NCBI GenBank assembly: GCA_005885285.1
Contig: VAZG01000193.1
Coordinates: 1 to 51,800, forward strand
Direction: 5' to 3'
From: Alphaproteobacteria bacterium
GTDB lineage: Bacteria; Pseudomonadota; Alphaproteobacteria; Rhizobiales; Xanthobacteraceae
Length of the DNA stretch: 51,800 nucleotides
In this document: one piece after another, positions 1 through 8,353 of the stretch
Layout of the letters: each line of letters starts with the position of its first letter
Position numbering within the stretch: position 1 is the stretch's first letter
The notes under the pieces: model-generated
Databases searched by the model: none
Seen by the model: the letters and a program-made list of their open reading frames with translations, nothing else
What the model was told of the DNA's origin: nothing
Translations under genes and position numbers: made by a program

Positions 1-2184
1 CGCGGCCGGATGGCCGTCGATCACGGTGACGATGCCGCAGTCGCGCGGCAGCGGCGCCAACAATTGCTCGATATGGCTTAGGTGTTGCACGCCGCGGCGG
101 TCGCCGCGCAACTTTCGCGCCGCGGTCCAGCCGGCATGCAGTCGGTCGGCCGAGGTGATCGCGAGCAGCCCGATATCCCGGCGATTCTCGCCGATAAAAC
201 CTGTCGCCTCGATCGCTTCAGGCGCGAGCGCGCCGGTATAGGCGATCACGATTTCGCAATTCGGCCCGGGCTTGCGCAGCCAATAAGCGCCCTCGGTGAT
301 GTCGCGCTGCAGATCGGGCGTCATGATCCGCTGCGGCTGCTCGATGGTGCGGGTCGAAAGCCGCAAATAGACCGAACCACCCTCGCCGCCTTCGCGCTGC
401 ATGTGCCGAAAACCGAAAGCCATGATGACCGAGAGCTCGTCGACAAAGCCAGGCTCGAACGACGTGAGCCCATCCTGCGCCATCCCGATCAAGGGCGTTG
501 CGATCGACTGATGCGCGCCGCCTTCGGGCGCGAGCGTAATGCCTGATGGCGTCGCCGCCACCATGAAGCGCGCATCCTGGTAGCAGGCGTAGTTCAGCGC
601 ATCGAGGCCGCGCTCGATGAAGGGATCATAGAGCGTTCCCACCGGAAGCAGCCGTTCGCCATTGATTTGATGCGACAGGCCGAGCGCCGACATCAGGATG
701 AACAGGTTCATCTCGGCGATTCCGAGCTCGATGTGCTGGCCGCGGGGCGAGAAATCCCAGTTGTAGGTCGACGGGATCTTCTCCTGCCGGAACAGGTCGG
801 CGTTCTCGGCCTTGGCGAACAACCCGCGACGGTTGACCCAGGCGCCGAGGTTGGTCGAGACCGTGACGTCGGGTGACGCCGTCACGATGCGCGACGCCAA
901 CTCGCTGTCGCCGCGCGCGAGTTCATTCAGCAAGAGGCCAAAGCCCTGCTGGGTCGACATCTGGGCGGCCTGATTGAACGAGAGCCGTTCCGGCACTTCG
1001 ATCGCGGGCGCGCTCAGGCGGCGGCGTCCCTCGCGGTTGAACGGCGCGTCGGCCAGGAACGATTCCAGCTCGGCCGGGCTTTGCGACAGCCCTTCGAATC
1101 TTTCCCACTCACGGCCCGGGCGGATGTTCTGGGCGGCGCGCCATTTCTCCATCTGCGCCACCGTCATCAAGCCGGCATGGTTGTCCTTGTGGCCCTGGAA
1201 CGGCAGGCCGACCCCCTTGATGGTATAGGCGATGAAGCAGACGGGACGGTCGTGGTCGATCGCCTCGAAAGCCTCGATCATGGCGGCCATATCGTGGCCG
1301 CCGAGATTGGACATCAGCGCCAATAACGCGTCGTCGCTGCGCCGGTCGATCAGTTGCGACACCTCGCCCTCATCGCCGATGTCGTCCGCGAGATGCTTGC
1401 GGAATGCGGCCCCGCCCTGAAAACACAGCGCCGCATACATCTGGTTCGGGCAATTATCGATCCAGCACCTGAGCGCCTCGCCGCCGGGTTCGGCGAAAGC
1501 TTGCCGCATCAGCCTGCCGTATTTCACGATCACTACGTCCCAGCCGAAATTGCGGAACATGGATTCGAATTTCGCCCACAGCCCCTCGCGCACCACGGCA
1601 TCCAGGCTCTGCCGGTTATAATCCACCACCCACCAGGTGTTGCGCAGGCTTTGCTTCCAGCCCTCGAGCAGCGCCTCGAAGATGTTGCCTTCGTCCATCT
1701 CGGCATCACCGACCAGCGCGATCATGCGCCCCTCGGGCCGGTCCTGCATCCAGCCGTGCGCCTTGACGTAGTCCTGCACCAGCGAAGCGAACAATGTCTG
1801 GGCGACACCAAGCCCTACCGAGCCAGTCGAGAAATCGACGTCATCGGTATCCTTGGTGCGCGACGGATAGGACTGCGCACCCTTGAAGCCGCGAAAATTC
1901 TCCAGTTTTTCGCGGCTCTGGTGCCCGAACAGATACTGGATCGCGTGAAACACCGGGCTCGCATGCGGCTTCACCGCGACGCGGTCCTGCGGCCGCAACA
2001 CCGAGAAGTACAAGGCCGACATGATGGTGGCGAGCGAGGCCGACGAGGCCTGATGGCCGCCGACCTTCAACCCGTCGGTATTGGGACGGATGTGGTTGGC
2101 GTGGTGAATGGTCCACGACGACAGCCACAGCACTTTGCGCGCAAGCGCGGACAATAGTTCAAGGCGTGCGGGTTCGATTGCCAT
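1..2184 (-). CDS. Thiamine-diphosphate E1/transketolase-family enzyme (homodimeric PDH E1-like), partial
   Basis: The gene runs off the left edge, so the C-terminus is missing; 728 codons are visible. It resembles homodimeric pyruvate dehydrogenase E1 and transketolase-type proteins, which use thiamine diphosphate to decarboxylate a 2-oxo acid or transfer a C2 unit. Visible marks are the diphosphate/Mg-binding motif GDAEMDEGN at about residues 159-167 and the HIELGIAEMN segment near residue 486, which holds the glutamate that activates the cofactor. The ATG at 2184 is chosen because GGAGG lies just upstream and the protein opens with MAIEPARLELL. It is divergent from an Lrp-type regulator, which is its likely controller. 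The exact substrate (pyruvate or another 2-oxo acid) cannot be decided from sequence. No E2 or E3 gene is visible beside it. Confidence 0.85.
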   Translation of the reverse strand, partial: MAIEPARLELLSALARKVLWLSSWTIHHANHIRPNTDGLKVGGHQASSASLATIMSALYFSVLRPQDRVAVKPHASPVFHAIQYLFGHQSREKLENFRGFKGAQSYPSRTKDTDDVDFSTGSVGLGVAQTLFASLVQDYVKAHGWMQDRPEGRMIALVGDAEMDEGNIFEALLEGWKQSLRNTWWVVDYNRQSLDAVVREGLWAKFESMFRNFGWDVVIVKYGRLMRQAFAEPGGEALRCWIDNCPNQMYAALCFQGGAAFRKHLADDIGDEGEVSQLIDRRSDDALLALMSNLGGHDMAAMIEAFEAIDHDRPVCFIAYTIKGVGLPFQGHKDNHAGLMTVAQMEKWRAAQNIRPGREWERFEGLSQSPAELESFLADAPFNREGRRRLSAPAIEVPERLSFNQAAQMSTQQGFGLLLNELARGDSELASRIVTASPDVTVSTNLGAWVNRRGLFAKAENADLFRQEKIPSTYNWDFSPRGQHIELGIAEMNLFILMSALGLSHQINGERLLPVGTLYDPFIERGLDALNYACYQDARFMVAATPSGITLAPEGGAHQSIATPLIGMAQDGLTSFEPGFVDELSVIMAFGFRHMQREGGEGGSVYLRLSTRTIEQPQRIMTPDLQRDITEGAYWLRKPGPNCEIVIAYTGALAPEAIEATGFIGENRRDIGLLAITSADRLHAGWTAARKLRGDRRGVQHLSHIEQLLAPLPRDCGIVTVIDGHPAA

Positions 2185-2241
2185 GGCATGCCTCCGGACG
2201 GCGCGATGGGACAGTTGATGTTAATGCGCCGGCCATCACCT

Positions 2242-2290
2242 AAAATCTCAAATTTTGGCGACATACATCGAAAAATTGGGATAAAATCCC
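2242..2290. promoter_or_regulatory. Divergent promoter region with two inverted repeats (candidate Lrp-type operators)
   Basis: The 138-bp spacer between the divergent E1 gene and the Lrp-type gene is AT-rich compared with its surroundings. It holds AAAAT-N5-ATTTT at 2242-2256 and GGGAT-AAA-ATCCC at 2278-2290, the second extended imperfectly by A and T tracts on either side. Lrp/AsnC proteins commonly bind such AT-rich imperfect palindromes next to their own gene. Assignment as an operator is inference. Confidence 0.45.
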
Positions 2291-2322
2291 GTTTTGCAAC
2301 CGGTTTTAACGAGTTAATTCCA

Positions 2323-2784
2323 ATGTCCGCCCTTGATGCCATCGACCGCAAGATCCTGAGCCTGCTGCAATCCGACAGCCGCCTGACCATGCAGGAACTC
2401 GCCGACAAGGTCGGGCTTTCGGTCTCGCCATGCCATCGCCGGGTCAAGCTCCTGGAGGAGCGCGGCGTCATCACGCGCTATATCGCAACCGTCGACCAGA
2501 AATCGTTAGGGCTCCACGTCAGCGTCTTCATCTCGATCAAGCTGGCGCGGCAGAAGGAAGAGGATCTCGACCGCTTCGCCAAAGCGATCTCGAAATGGGA
2601 CGAGGTTCTCGAGTGCTATCTGATGACCGGCAACCGCGACTATTTGCTCCGTGTGGTCGCCGCCGATCTCTCTTCGTATGAGGCATTCCTGAAGAACAAG
2701 CTGACGCGGCTCGACGGCATCGCCTCGATCGAATCGAGCTTTGCGCTGAGCCAGGTGAAGTACTCGATCGCGCTGCCGGTGTGA
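2323..2784 (+). CDS. Lrp/AsnC family transcriptional regulator
   Basis: This 153-residue protein has the normal length and layout of the Lrp/AsnC family. An N-terminal winged helix-turn-helix covers about residues 4-60 (DRKILSLLQSDSRLTMQELA, then SVSPCHRRVKLLEERGVI). An alpha/beta RAM effector-binding domain follows from about residue 68. The family typically senses an amino acid or related metabolite as octamers or dimers of dimers. The frame stays open upstream to 2188, but the ATG at 2323 gives the usual family N-terminus (MSALDAIDRKIL). It is transcribed away from the E1-like enzyme, suggesting control of that gene and of itself. The ligand is unknown. Confidence 0.92.
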   Translation: MSALDAIDRKILSLLQSDSRLTMQELADKVGLSVSPCHRRVKLLEERGVITRYIATVDQKSLGLHVSVFISIKLARQKEEDLDRFAKAISKWDEVLECYLMTGNRDYLLRVVAADLSSYEAFLKNKLTRLDGIASIESSFALSQVKYSIALPV

Positions 2785-2820
2785 GCGCTCCCTCGCCCCG
2801 TTCTCTTGTCCGCGTGAGCC

Positions 2821-2838
2821 CGCCTTCGGGCGAAGGCG
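2821..2838. terminator. Hairpin between convergent regulator and transporter genes
   Basis: A perfect 7-bp stem (CGCCTTC/GAAGGCG) with a 4-base loop lies between the stops of two convergent genes. No T-run follows on either strand, so it may be a short palindromic repeat rather than an intrinsic terminator. Confidence 0.35.
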
Positions 2839-2886
2839 GATGCGGGTTGGGGTTGCTGAGCGGCCCGCCGTTGCGGATGAAGCTTA

Positions 2887-3876
2887 TCAAGCGTTCGGCG
2901 ACAGCTCGCCGTCCATTTCCAGCAGCTGCGAGCGCCGCAGCCGCTCGCGGTGCGCGGTATAGAGACCGCTGGCAACGATGAACGCGGCGCCGGTCACGGT
3001 CCAGATATCGGGCACTTCGCCGAAGATCAAGAAGCCGAGCATGCTGACCCACAGAAGCTGGCTGTAGGAGAACGGCGCCAGCACCGAAGCATCCGCATAC
3101 CGGAAGGCCAGCACGACGATCCATTGTCCCGCCGTCGACGCAACGCCGATGAAAATCCCGAACAGAATGTCGTGCCAACTCGGCGTCACCCACACCGAGG
3201 GCACCAGCGCAGACAAGATGCAAACGCCGGCGATCGACGAATAGGTCATCGTGGTGACGGCGCGCTCCATGCCGCTCATCATGCGCGTCATGATCAGCGT
3301 GCAGGCCCACGCGAACGCGGAAACGAGTGGAAAGACCGCAGCCGGATGAAACGCGCCGCTCCCGGGCCGCAGGATGATCAGCACCCCGATCAGGCCGACG
3401 GCCGTCGCGATCCAGCGCCGAAGGCCGACGCTTTCGCCGAGGAAAACAATCGAGAGCGCCGTGACGAACAGCGGCGCGACGAAGCCCGTCGCGGAGGCTT
3501 CCGCGATCGGCAAAAACCTTAAGCCCGAAATGAAGAACAGCGATGAGCCGAGCAACGCAGTGCCGCGCATCAGTTGCAAGCCGAGGTTTTTCGTTCGCAG
3601 CGCATAGAGCGGTGACCCCGGCAGCATCGAGGGAGCCATGATCAGTGCGAACACCAGGAACCTGATCCAGGCGATCTCGATCGACGGCAATGTCGCCGAC
3701 AGATATTTCGCGGTCACATCGGAAGCGCCGAGAAATACCGTGGACGCCAGGATCAACGCGATGCCCTTGAACGGGTGATCGGCGCGCGCCGGCGCGCCGC
3801 GCGCGACCGATTTCTTTTCAGGCAATGGCAACGAGGCGCTGTCGAGCCTAACGGCTGCGGCGGGAGGCGGGGTCAC
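2887..3876 (-). CDS. DMT-superfamily transporter (EamA domain pair)
   Basis: This is a 329-residue inner-membrane protein with about ten hydrophobic segments arranged as two EamA repeats, the usual size for drug/metabolite exporters of the RhaT/YdcZ-like group. A polar N-terminal extension of about 35 residues precedes the first segment (GIALILASTVFLGASDVTAKYL). The second repeat starts near residue 180 (PAAVFPLVSAFAWACTLIM). Such proteins export amino acids or other small metabolites. It converges on the Lrp-type gene and has its own upstream spacer, so it is probably monocistronic. The substrate is not predictable. Confidence 0.88.
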   Translation of the reverse strand: MTPPPAAAVRLDSASLPLPEKKSVARGAPARADHPFKGIALILASTVFLGASDVTAKYLSATLPSIEIAWIRFLVFALIMAPSMLPGSPLYALRTKNLGLQLMRGTALLGSSLFFISGLRFLPIAEASATGFVAPLFVTALSIVFLGESVGLRRWIATAVGLIGVLIILRPGSGAFHPAAVFPLVSAFAWACTLIMTRMMSGMERAVTTMTYSSIAGVCILSALVPSVWVTPSWHDILFGIFIGVASTAGQWIVVLAFRYADASVLAPFSYSQLLWVSMLGFLIFGEVPDIWTVTGAAFIVASGLYTAHRERLRRSQLLEMDGELSPNA

Positions 3877-4048
3877 GGTAGAACTCTAGGCGATGAATCG
3901 AATCGGGCGAGGCTTCAAAAAACAACAAATGCCGGTGTTCGACAATACCCGAAAACAGGATGCCGATATGCGGGATTGGGCGCGGCGGACGACGGATCGA
4001 GCGTGAAACACTTTGTTAAGCAACGTTTCGCTTTGGTGCCGCAACAAT

Positions 4049-4888
4049 CTACAGCATCGGCAGGCCGCGCGGTTTCGCCCCGCGCGGGAACGCCTTGTCG
4101 AGCGCTGCGATCTCATCCTTGTCGAGCACAAGATCGCCGGCTGCGGCGTTGTCGACGGCGTGGTCGGCGCTCGATGCCTTGGGAATCGCGAATACGGATT
4201 TCGTCCGCGTCAGGAAACTCAGCGCGACCTGGCGCGGCGTCCCCTGGTGCGCGTCTGCGATTTCCTGCAGCAGCTGGCCTGCCTTGCTGCGCGGCGCCGG
4301 GAAATCGTCGTGACCAAATGGCGAATAGGCCACCACGGCGACACCATGTTGCTCGCACCATGGTATCACCGCGTGTTCGATCGCGCGCTCCTGCAAATGA
4401 TAGAGCACCTGATTGCAGGCGATCCTACCCTCGCCCGCCGCATCGAGAATCTCCTCGAGATCATCGGTGTCGAAATTGCTGACGCCCCATGCGCGGATCT
4501 TGCCGGCGTGCGCGAGTTCCTCGAACGCCGCAACGGTTTCCGCGAGCGGGTACGATCCGCGCCAATGCAGCAGATAGCAATCGAGCCGGTCGGTCTTCAA
4601 TCGTTTCAGCGAGCGCTCGCAAGCTGCAATGGTGCCACGCCGCGAGGCGTTGCTCGGCAGCACCTTGGAAACCAGAAACAGATCGTCGCGCTTGCCCGCG
4701 ATCGCCTCCGCAATGACGAGCTCGGCATCGCCATACATCTCGGCGGTGTCGATGTGGGTCATGCCGAGCTCGATGCCGCGGCGCAGCGCCGCGACCGCTC
4801 GCTTGCGATCGCCGCGATCGATATACCAGGTGCCCTGCCCGATCACGGAGACTTTTGGGCCGTTACGGCCGAATGGCTCAATTCGCAT
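4049..4888 (-). CDS. Aldo/keto reductase
   Basis: The 279-residue protein is a cytoplasmic NADPH-dependent aldo/keto reductase with a TIM-barrel fold. The catalytic tetrad is complete: Asp47 and Tyr52 in HIDTAEMYG, Lys75 in LVSKV and His108 in YLLHW. The C-terminal cofactor-binding segment AIPKASSADH is also present. The size matches the 2,5-diketogluconate reductase-like AKR5 group. It starts 2 bp after the stop of the truncated SMP-30 gene on the same strand, which suggests the two were once co-transcribed in a sugar acid or lactone pathway. The natural substrate is unknown. Confidence 0.92.
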   Translation of the reverse strand: MRIEPFGRNGPKVSVIGQGTWYIDRGDRKRAVAALRRGIELGMTHIDTAEMYGDAELVIAEAIAGKRDDLFLVSKVLPSNASRRGTIAACERSLKRLKTDRLDCYLLHWRGSYPLAETVAAFEELAHAGKIRAWGVSNFDTDDLEEILDAAGEGRIACNQVLYHLQERAIEHAVIPWCEQHGVAVVAYSPFGHDDFPAPRSKAGQLLQEIADAHQGTPRQVALSFLTRTKSVFAIPKASSADHAVDNAAAGDLVLDKDEIAALDKAFPRGAKPRGLPML

Positions 4889-4890
4889 GT

Positions 4891-5559
4891 TTATCTCAAT
4901 ACGCTGAGGTCGGCGACCAGCACGCCGCCGGTCGCCGATTCCGTAATGTAGAGACGGTCGCGATTGTTCCCTCCGATCGCGACATTGGTGCAGGTCGCCC
5001 CGGCGCAGGATTTGATCCGTGCTATCAATTCTCCATTGGGGGCAAACACGAAGACATGTCCGAGCGAAGCGTGCGCGACGACGAGGCGGCCTTGTTTATC
5101 CATGGTCATGCCGTCCGGGCCGCTCGGCCCGAACATCGAGCAGAAGCGGCCGACCTTGGACACGCTACCGTCCTTCATGAACGGCAAACGCCAGACCGCG
5201 TTGTCGCGCGTCATCGCCACGAACAGCACAGCCTCGTTCGGATCGAGCACGAGGCCGTTGGGGCTGATGCCCCTATCGAGCAGGCAGTCGAGCCGCCCGC
5301 CTTTGGTGAGCCGATAGACCCGCCCGCTCGGATCGTGCAGCCCGGTCTGGCCCTGGTCGGTGAAGTAGACATCGCCGTTGGAGGCGAGATGCAGGTCATT
5401 GCAACCGCGGAACGATTCCGAGTTGCGCGAGGTCAATAGCGGCCGCATCGTTGCGGATTTGACGTCAAGCTCCATGATGCCATGCATGTAGTCGGCGACC
5501 AGCACGCGTCCGTCCGCGCCGACCTTGAGCCCGTTTGGCCAGCCCTCATACTCCGTCAT
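4891..5559 (-). pseudogene. SMP-30/gluconolactonase-family protein, 5'-truncated
   Basis: The readable 222 codons match the beta-propeller SMP-30/gluconolaconase (lactonohydrolase) family from about one quarter of the way in: TEYEGWPNGLK, then SNGDVYFTDQGQTGL, SPNGLVLDPNE and LYITESATGG. Family members are about 300 residues long, and the first 70-80 residues, including the first metal-ligand segment, are absent. The only ATG, at 5559, lies inside a palindromic repeat that joins the gene exactly at the TEYEGW codons. The frame remains open into the repeat but has no plausible start or ribosome site there. I read it as a gene decapitated by a rearrangement at the repeat. It may still be transcribed ahead of the aldo/keto reductase. 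Confidence 0.7.
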
Positions 5560-5623
5560 TCCGGGATGGCCCGAAGGACCAGACCCGGAATCTTTCCGGG
5601 TTCGCTTCGCGCCCCGGGGATGA
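5556..5623. repeat. Palindromic intergenic repeat at a broken gene end
   Basis: The element begins GTCATTCCGGGATGG and ends with the near-complement CCCCGGGGATGAC, so its ends pair. Inside is a perfect 8-bp stem at 5583-5601 (ACCCGGAA/TTCCGGGT, 3-base loop). Repeats with this layout are scattered through Bradyrhizobium-type genomes. It separates the nasC stop from the truncated SMP-30 gene. Confidence 0.7.
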
Positions 5624-5626
5624 CGA

Positions 5627-8332
5627 TCAGTGAGCGGCCGCCAGTTGCTGCGGTACGGAACTCACATCAGCCTGCGCGATCAGACGCTTCAATTCCGGAA
5701 GACACGACCCGCAATTGGTGCCGGCCTTCAGCCGCGCACCGATCTCGGCGGCGGTATTTGCGCCGGCCGCGACCGCGTTGCAGATCGTGGTGCGCCCGAC
5801 GCCAAAACAGGCGCAAACGATGGGGCCAGCACCCGCCAGGCCGTCCGCCGCTTTGCCCGACAGCAACATCCGCCGTTCGTCATCTCTGAGCTGATCTGCT
5901 GCAAACAGATTCTTGACCACTTCCCAGTCGCCGGCATCGTGGGCGGGGCCAACGAACAGACAGGTTTCGATGCGCCCCTGCGCGAATGACGCCGCGCGAT
6001 AAACGCCGCCGCCGAAATCGCGGTATTCGGCCAAATCCTCGCCGGCAAAGGGTTGCAGCCATGATGGCCATCGCAGGAGATCGGCATTGTCGGCGAACAA
6101 ATAGGCGTAGCCGCCCGAGACCGCGGCGCGCGCCCACCAGAGGTGGCCAGGCAATGCTAGCTGCACCCGCGACAGCACAAAGCCGCGGAACACATATTCG
6201 TAAGGCGCAATCGATGCCGGCGTCGCCTTGCTCTCGGGCTGCCCCGAGAACGGATCGGTGTGCGGCGAAATCAGCGCGCCGACGCGCGCGTTCGATGCGG
6301 TCGCTTGGCTCCAATGGATCGGCGCAAACAGCATGCCGCGCTGCTGGCGCGCATTGACGGCCACTTTCAGAATGCATTCGCCGTAGTCGGTGACGAGCCG
6401 TGCAAAGCTATCGTCGGTGATGCCAAATTTGGTCGCATCGTCGGGATGGATCTCGACGAACGGCTCCGCCAAATGCGAGCCCAATCGCGGGCTCATTCCG
6501 CTGCGCGTCATGGTGTGCCACTGATCGCGGATTCGGCCGGTGTTAAGCCGCAGCGGCCGGCCGGCATGGGTTTCGGTTCGCAGCGCCGGAATATCGGGCG
6601 CCGCGAAGTGCGCCTTGCGGTCGCTGCCATAGAACCCGCCATCGGCGAAGAAGCGCTGCTGCGGTTCGCTATCGCCTGGCCGGATCGGCCACAGCGCGGG
6701 GTCCAACGCGTCGAAAGCATCGTCCGATATCGATTGAAACGCGCCGATATCGAAATCCCGGCCGCCATTGTTCTCGAACGCCGACAGTGCAGCATGCTCG
6801 CGGAATATCTCGGCAGCGGAATTGAAGTTGAACGCGTGCCCGAAACCGAGCCGCTTCGCCACCTCGCCGAGGATCCACCAATCGGGCCTGGCTTCCCCCG
6901 GCGCGGCCAAAAACGCGCGCTGCCGCGAAATTCGCCGCTCCGAATTGGTCACCGTTCCCGACTTCTCGCCCCAGGCCAGCGCGGGCAACAGCACATGCGG
7001 ACCGGCCTCGACGGTGTCATTGGACTGCACATTCTCCGAAACTACGAACAGTTCGAGCTTCTTTAAGGCTTCGCGCGCGGCATCGGCGTTCGGCAACGAT
7101 ACTGCCGGATTGGTGCCCATCACCCACAACGCCTTGATCTCGCCGCGACCGATCGCCTCGAACATCTGGACTGCCTTGAGCCCCTCATGGGTCGCGATGC
7201 GCGGCGCCTTCCAGAACCGGCGCACGCGGTCTATCTCAGGCGGCGTGAACCCCATATGCGCCGCGAGCTGGTTGGCGAGCCCGCCGACCTCGCGGCCGCC
7301 CATGGCGTTGGGTTGGCCGGTCAACGAGAACGGCGAGGCGCCCACCTTGCCGATCCGTGCCGTGGCGAGATGGCAGTTGAGAATGGCGTTGACCTTGTCG
7401 GTGCCCTGCGCCGACTGGTTGACGCCTTGCGAATAAAGCGTGACCACCCGCGCCGTGTCACGGAACATCGCAAAGAACGCCGCCACGTCTGCTTCCGCAA
7501 GACCGGTCGCGAGCGCCGTGGCAGCGGCGCTTCCGGCCATGCTCCGGGCCCGTGTCAGCGCCTCGTCGAAGCCGGAGGTGTGTGCCTCGATATAGTTGGC
7601 ATCGAGCGCGCCGTTGTCCGCAAGATGCACCAGCAATCCGCAGAACAGGGCGCTGTCGGTACCGGGCCTCACGCCCAAGAAGAGATCGGCATCTGTCGCG
7701 GTGTCGGTCCGGCGCGGATCGATCACGATCATGCGCGCGCCGCGCTTCTGCTTGTTGGCAAGCATGCGCTGGTACAACACCGGATGGCACCACGCCGCGT
7801 TCGAGCCGACCAGCACCAGGAGATCGGCTTCGTCGAGATCCTCATAACAGCCGGGCACGGTGTCGGCGCCGAAAGCACGGCGGTGACCCGCAACTGTCGA
7901 AGACATGCAGAGCCGCGAATTGGTGTCGACATTGGCCGAGCCGATGAATCCCTTCATCAGCTTATTGGCGACGTAATAATCCTCAGTCAGCAATTGCCCG
8001 GAAAGATAGAACGCGACTGCGTTCGCGCCGTCGCGCGCGATGATATGCTGGAGCCGGTGGGCGACGTGGTCGAGCGCATCGCTCCAGGCGATCCGCTCCA
8101 TCACGCCCTTGGCGCAGCGGATCATCGGATAAAGCAGGCGGCCCTCGAGGCTGAGCGTTTCGCCGAGCGCCGAGCCCTTCGAGCACAGCCGACCCAGATT
8201 GGCGGGATGGTCCGGATCGCCGGAGATGGCGGCGCCGCCCTTGTTGTCGGGCGTCGCCAGCACGCCGCAGCCGACACCGCAGTAGGGACAAGTCGTGCGG
8301 GTGGCGCGAATGGAAGGATCGATCGCCGTCAT
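5627..8332 (-). CDS. nasC: Assimilatory nitrate reductase, Mo-bis-MGD catalytic subunit with C-terminal BFD-type domain
   Basis: This 901-residue cytoplasmic enzyme reduces nitrate to nitrite. An N-terminal [4Fe-4S] site uses Cys15, Cys18, Cys22 and Cys50 (CPYCGVGCG ... RLCSKG). The molybdopterin oxidoreductase body follows (DTNSRLCMSS, VIDPRRTDTATDADLFL, LWVMGTNPAVSLPNADAA). A molydopterin-dinucleotide-binding domain lies at about residues 590-700. The C-terminus carries a BFD-like [2Fe-2S] domain (VCACFGVG ... NCGSCLPEL), typical of the NasA/NasC type that takes electrons from an FAD partner. It is the last gene of narK-bjgb-flp-nasC, 21 bp after flp. The symbol follows the Bradyrhizobium naming of this cluster. 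Confidence 0.95.
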   Translation of the reverse strand: MTAIDPSIRATRTTCPYCGVGCGVLATPDNKGGAAISGDPDHPANLGRLCSKGSALGETLSLEGRLLYPMIRCAKGVMERIAWSDALDHVAHRLQHIIARDGANAVAFYLSGQLLTEDYYVANKLMKGFIGSANVDTNSRLCMSSTVAGHRRAFGADTVPGCYEDLDEADLLVLVGSNAAWCHPVLYQRMLANKQKRGARMIVIDPRRTDTATDADLFLGVRPGTDSALFCGLLVHLADNGALDANYIEAHTSGFDEALTRARSMAGSAAATALATGLAEADVAAFFAMFRDTARVVTLYSQGVNQSAQGTDKVNAILNCHLATARIGKVGASPFSLTGQPNAMGGREVGGLANQLAAHMGFTPPEIDRVRRFWKAPRIATHEGLKAVQMFEAIGRGEIKALWVMGTNPAVSLPNADAAREALKKLELFVVSENVQSNDTVEAGPHVLLPALAWGEKSGTVTNSERRISRQRAFLAAPGEARPDWWILGEVAKRLGFGHAFNFNSAAEIFREHAALSAFENNGGRDFDIGAFQSISDDAFDALDPALWPIRPGDSEPQQRFFADGGFYGSDRKAHFAAPDIPALRTETHAGRPLRLNTGRIRDQWHTMTRSGMSPRLGSHLAEPFVEIHPDDATKFGITDDSFARLVTDYGECILKVAVNARQQRGMLFAPIHWSQATASNARVGALISPHTDPFSGQPESKATPASIAPYEYVFRGFVLSRVQLALPGHLWWARAAVSGGYAYLFADNADLLRWPSWLQPFAGEDLAEYRDFGGGVYRAASFAQGRIETCLFVGPAHDAGDWEVVKNLFAADQLRDDERRMLLSGKAADGLAGAGPIVCACFGVGRTTICNAVAAGANTAAEIGARLKAGTNCGSCLPELKRLIAQADVSSVPQQLAAAH

Positions 8333-8353
8333 ATGAACGAAGCGGTCATGGCA

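Noticed and set aside
1354..2157. Long plus-strand open frame within the E1-like gene
   Set aside because: It is antisense to a well-matched enzyme and its translation has no recognisable family, with the Arg/His-rich look of a GC-rich shadow frame.
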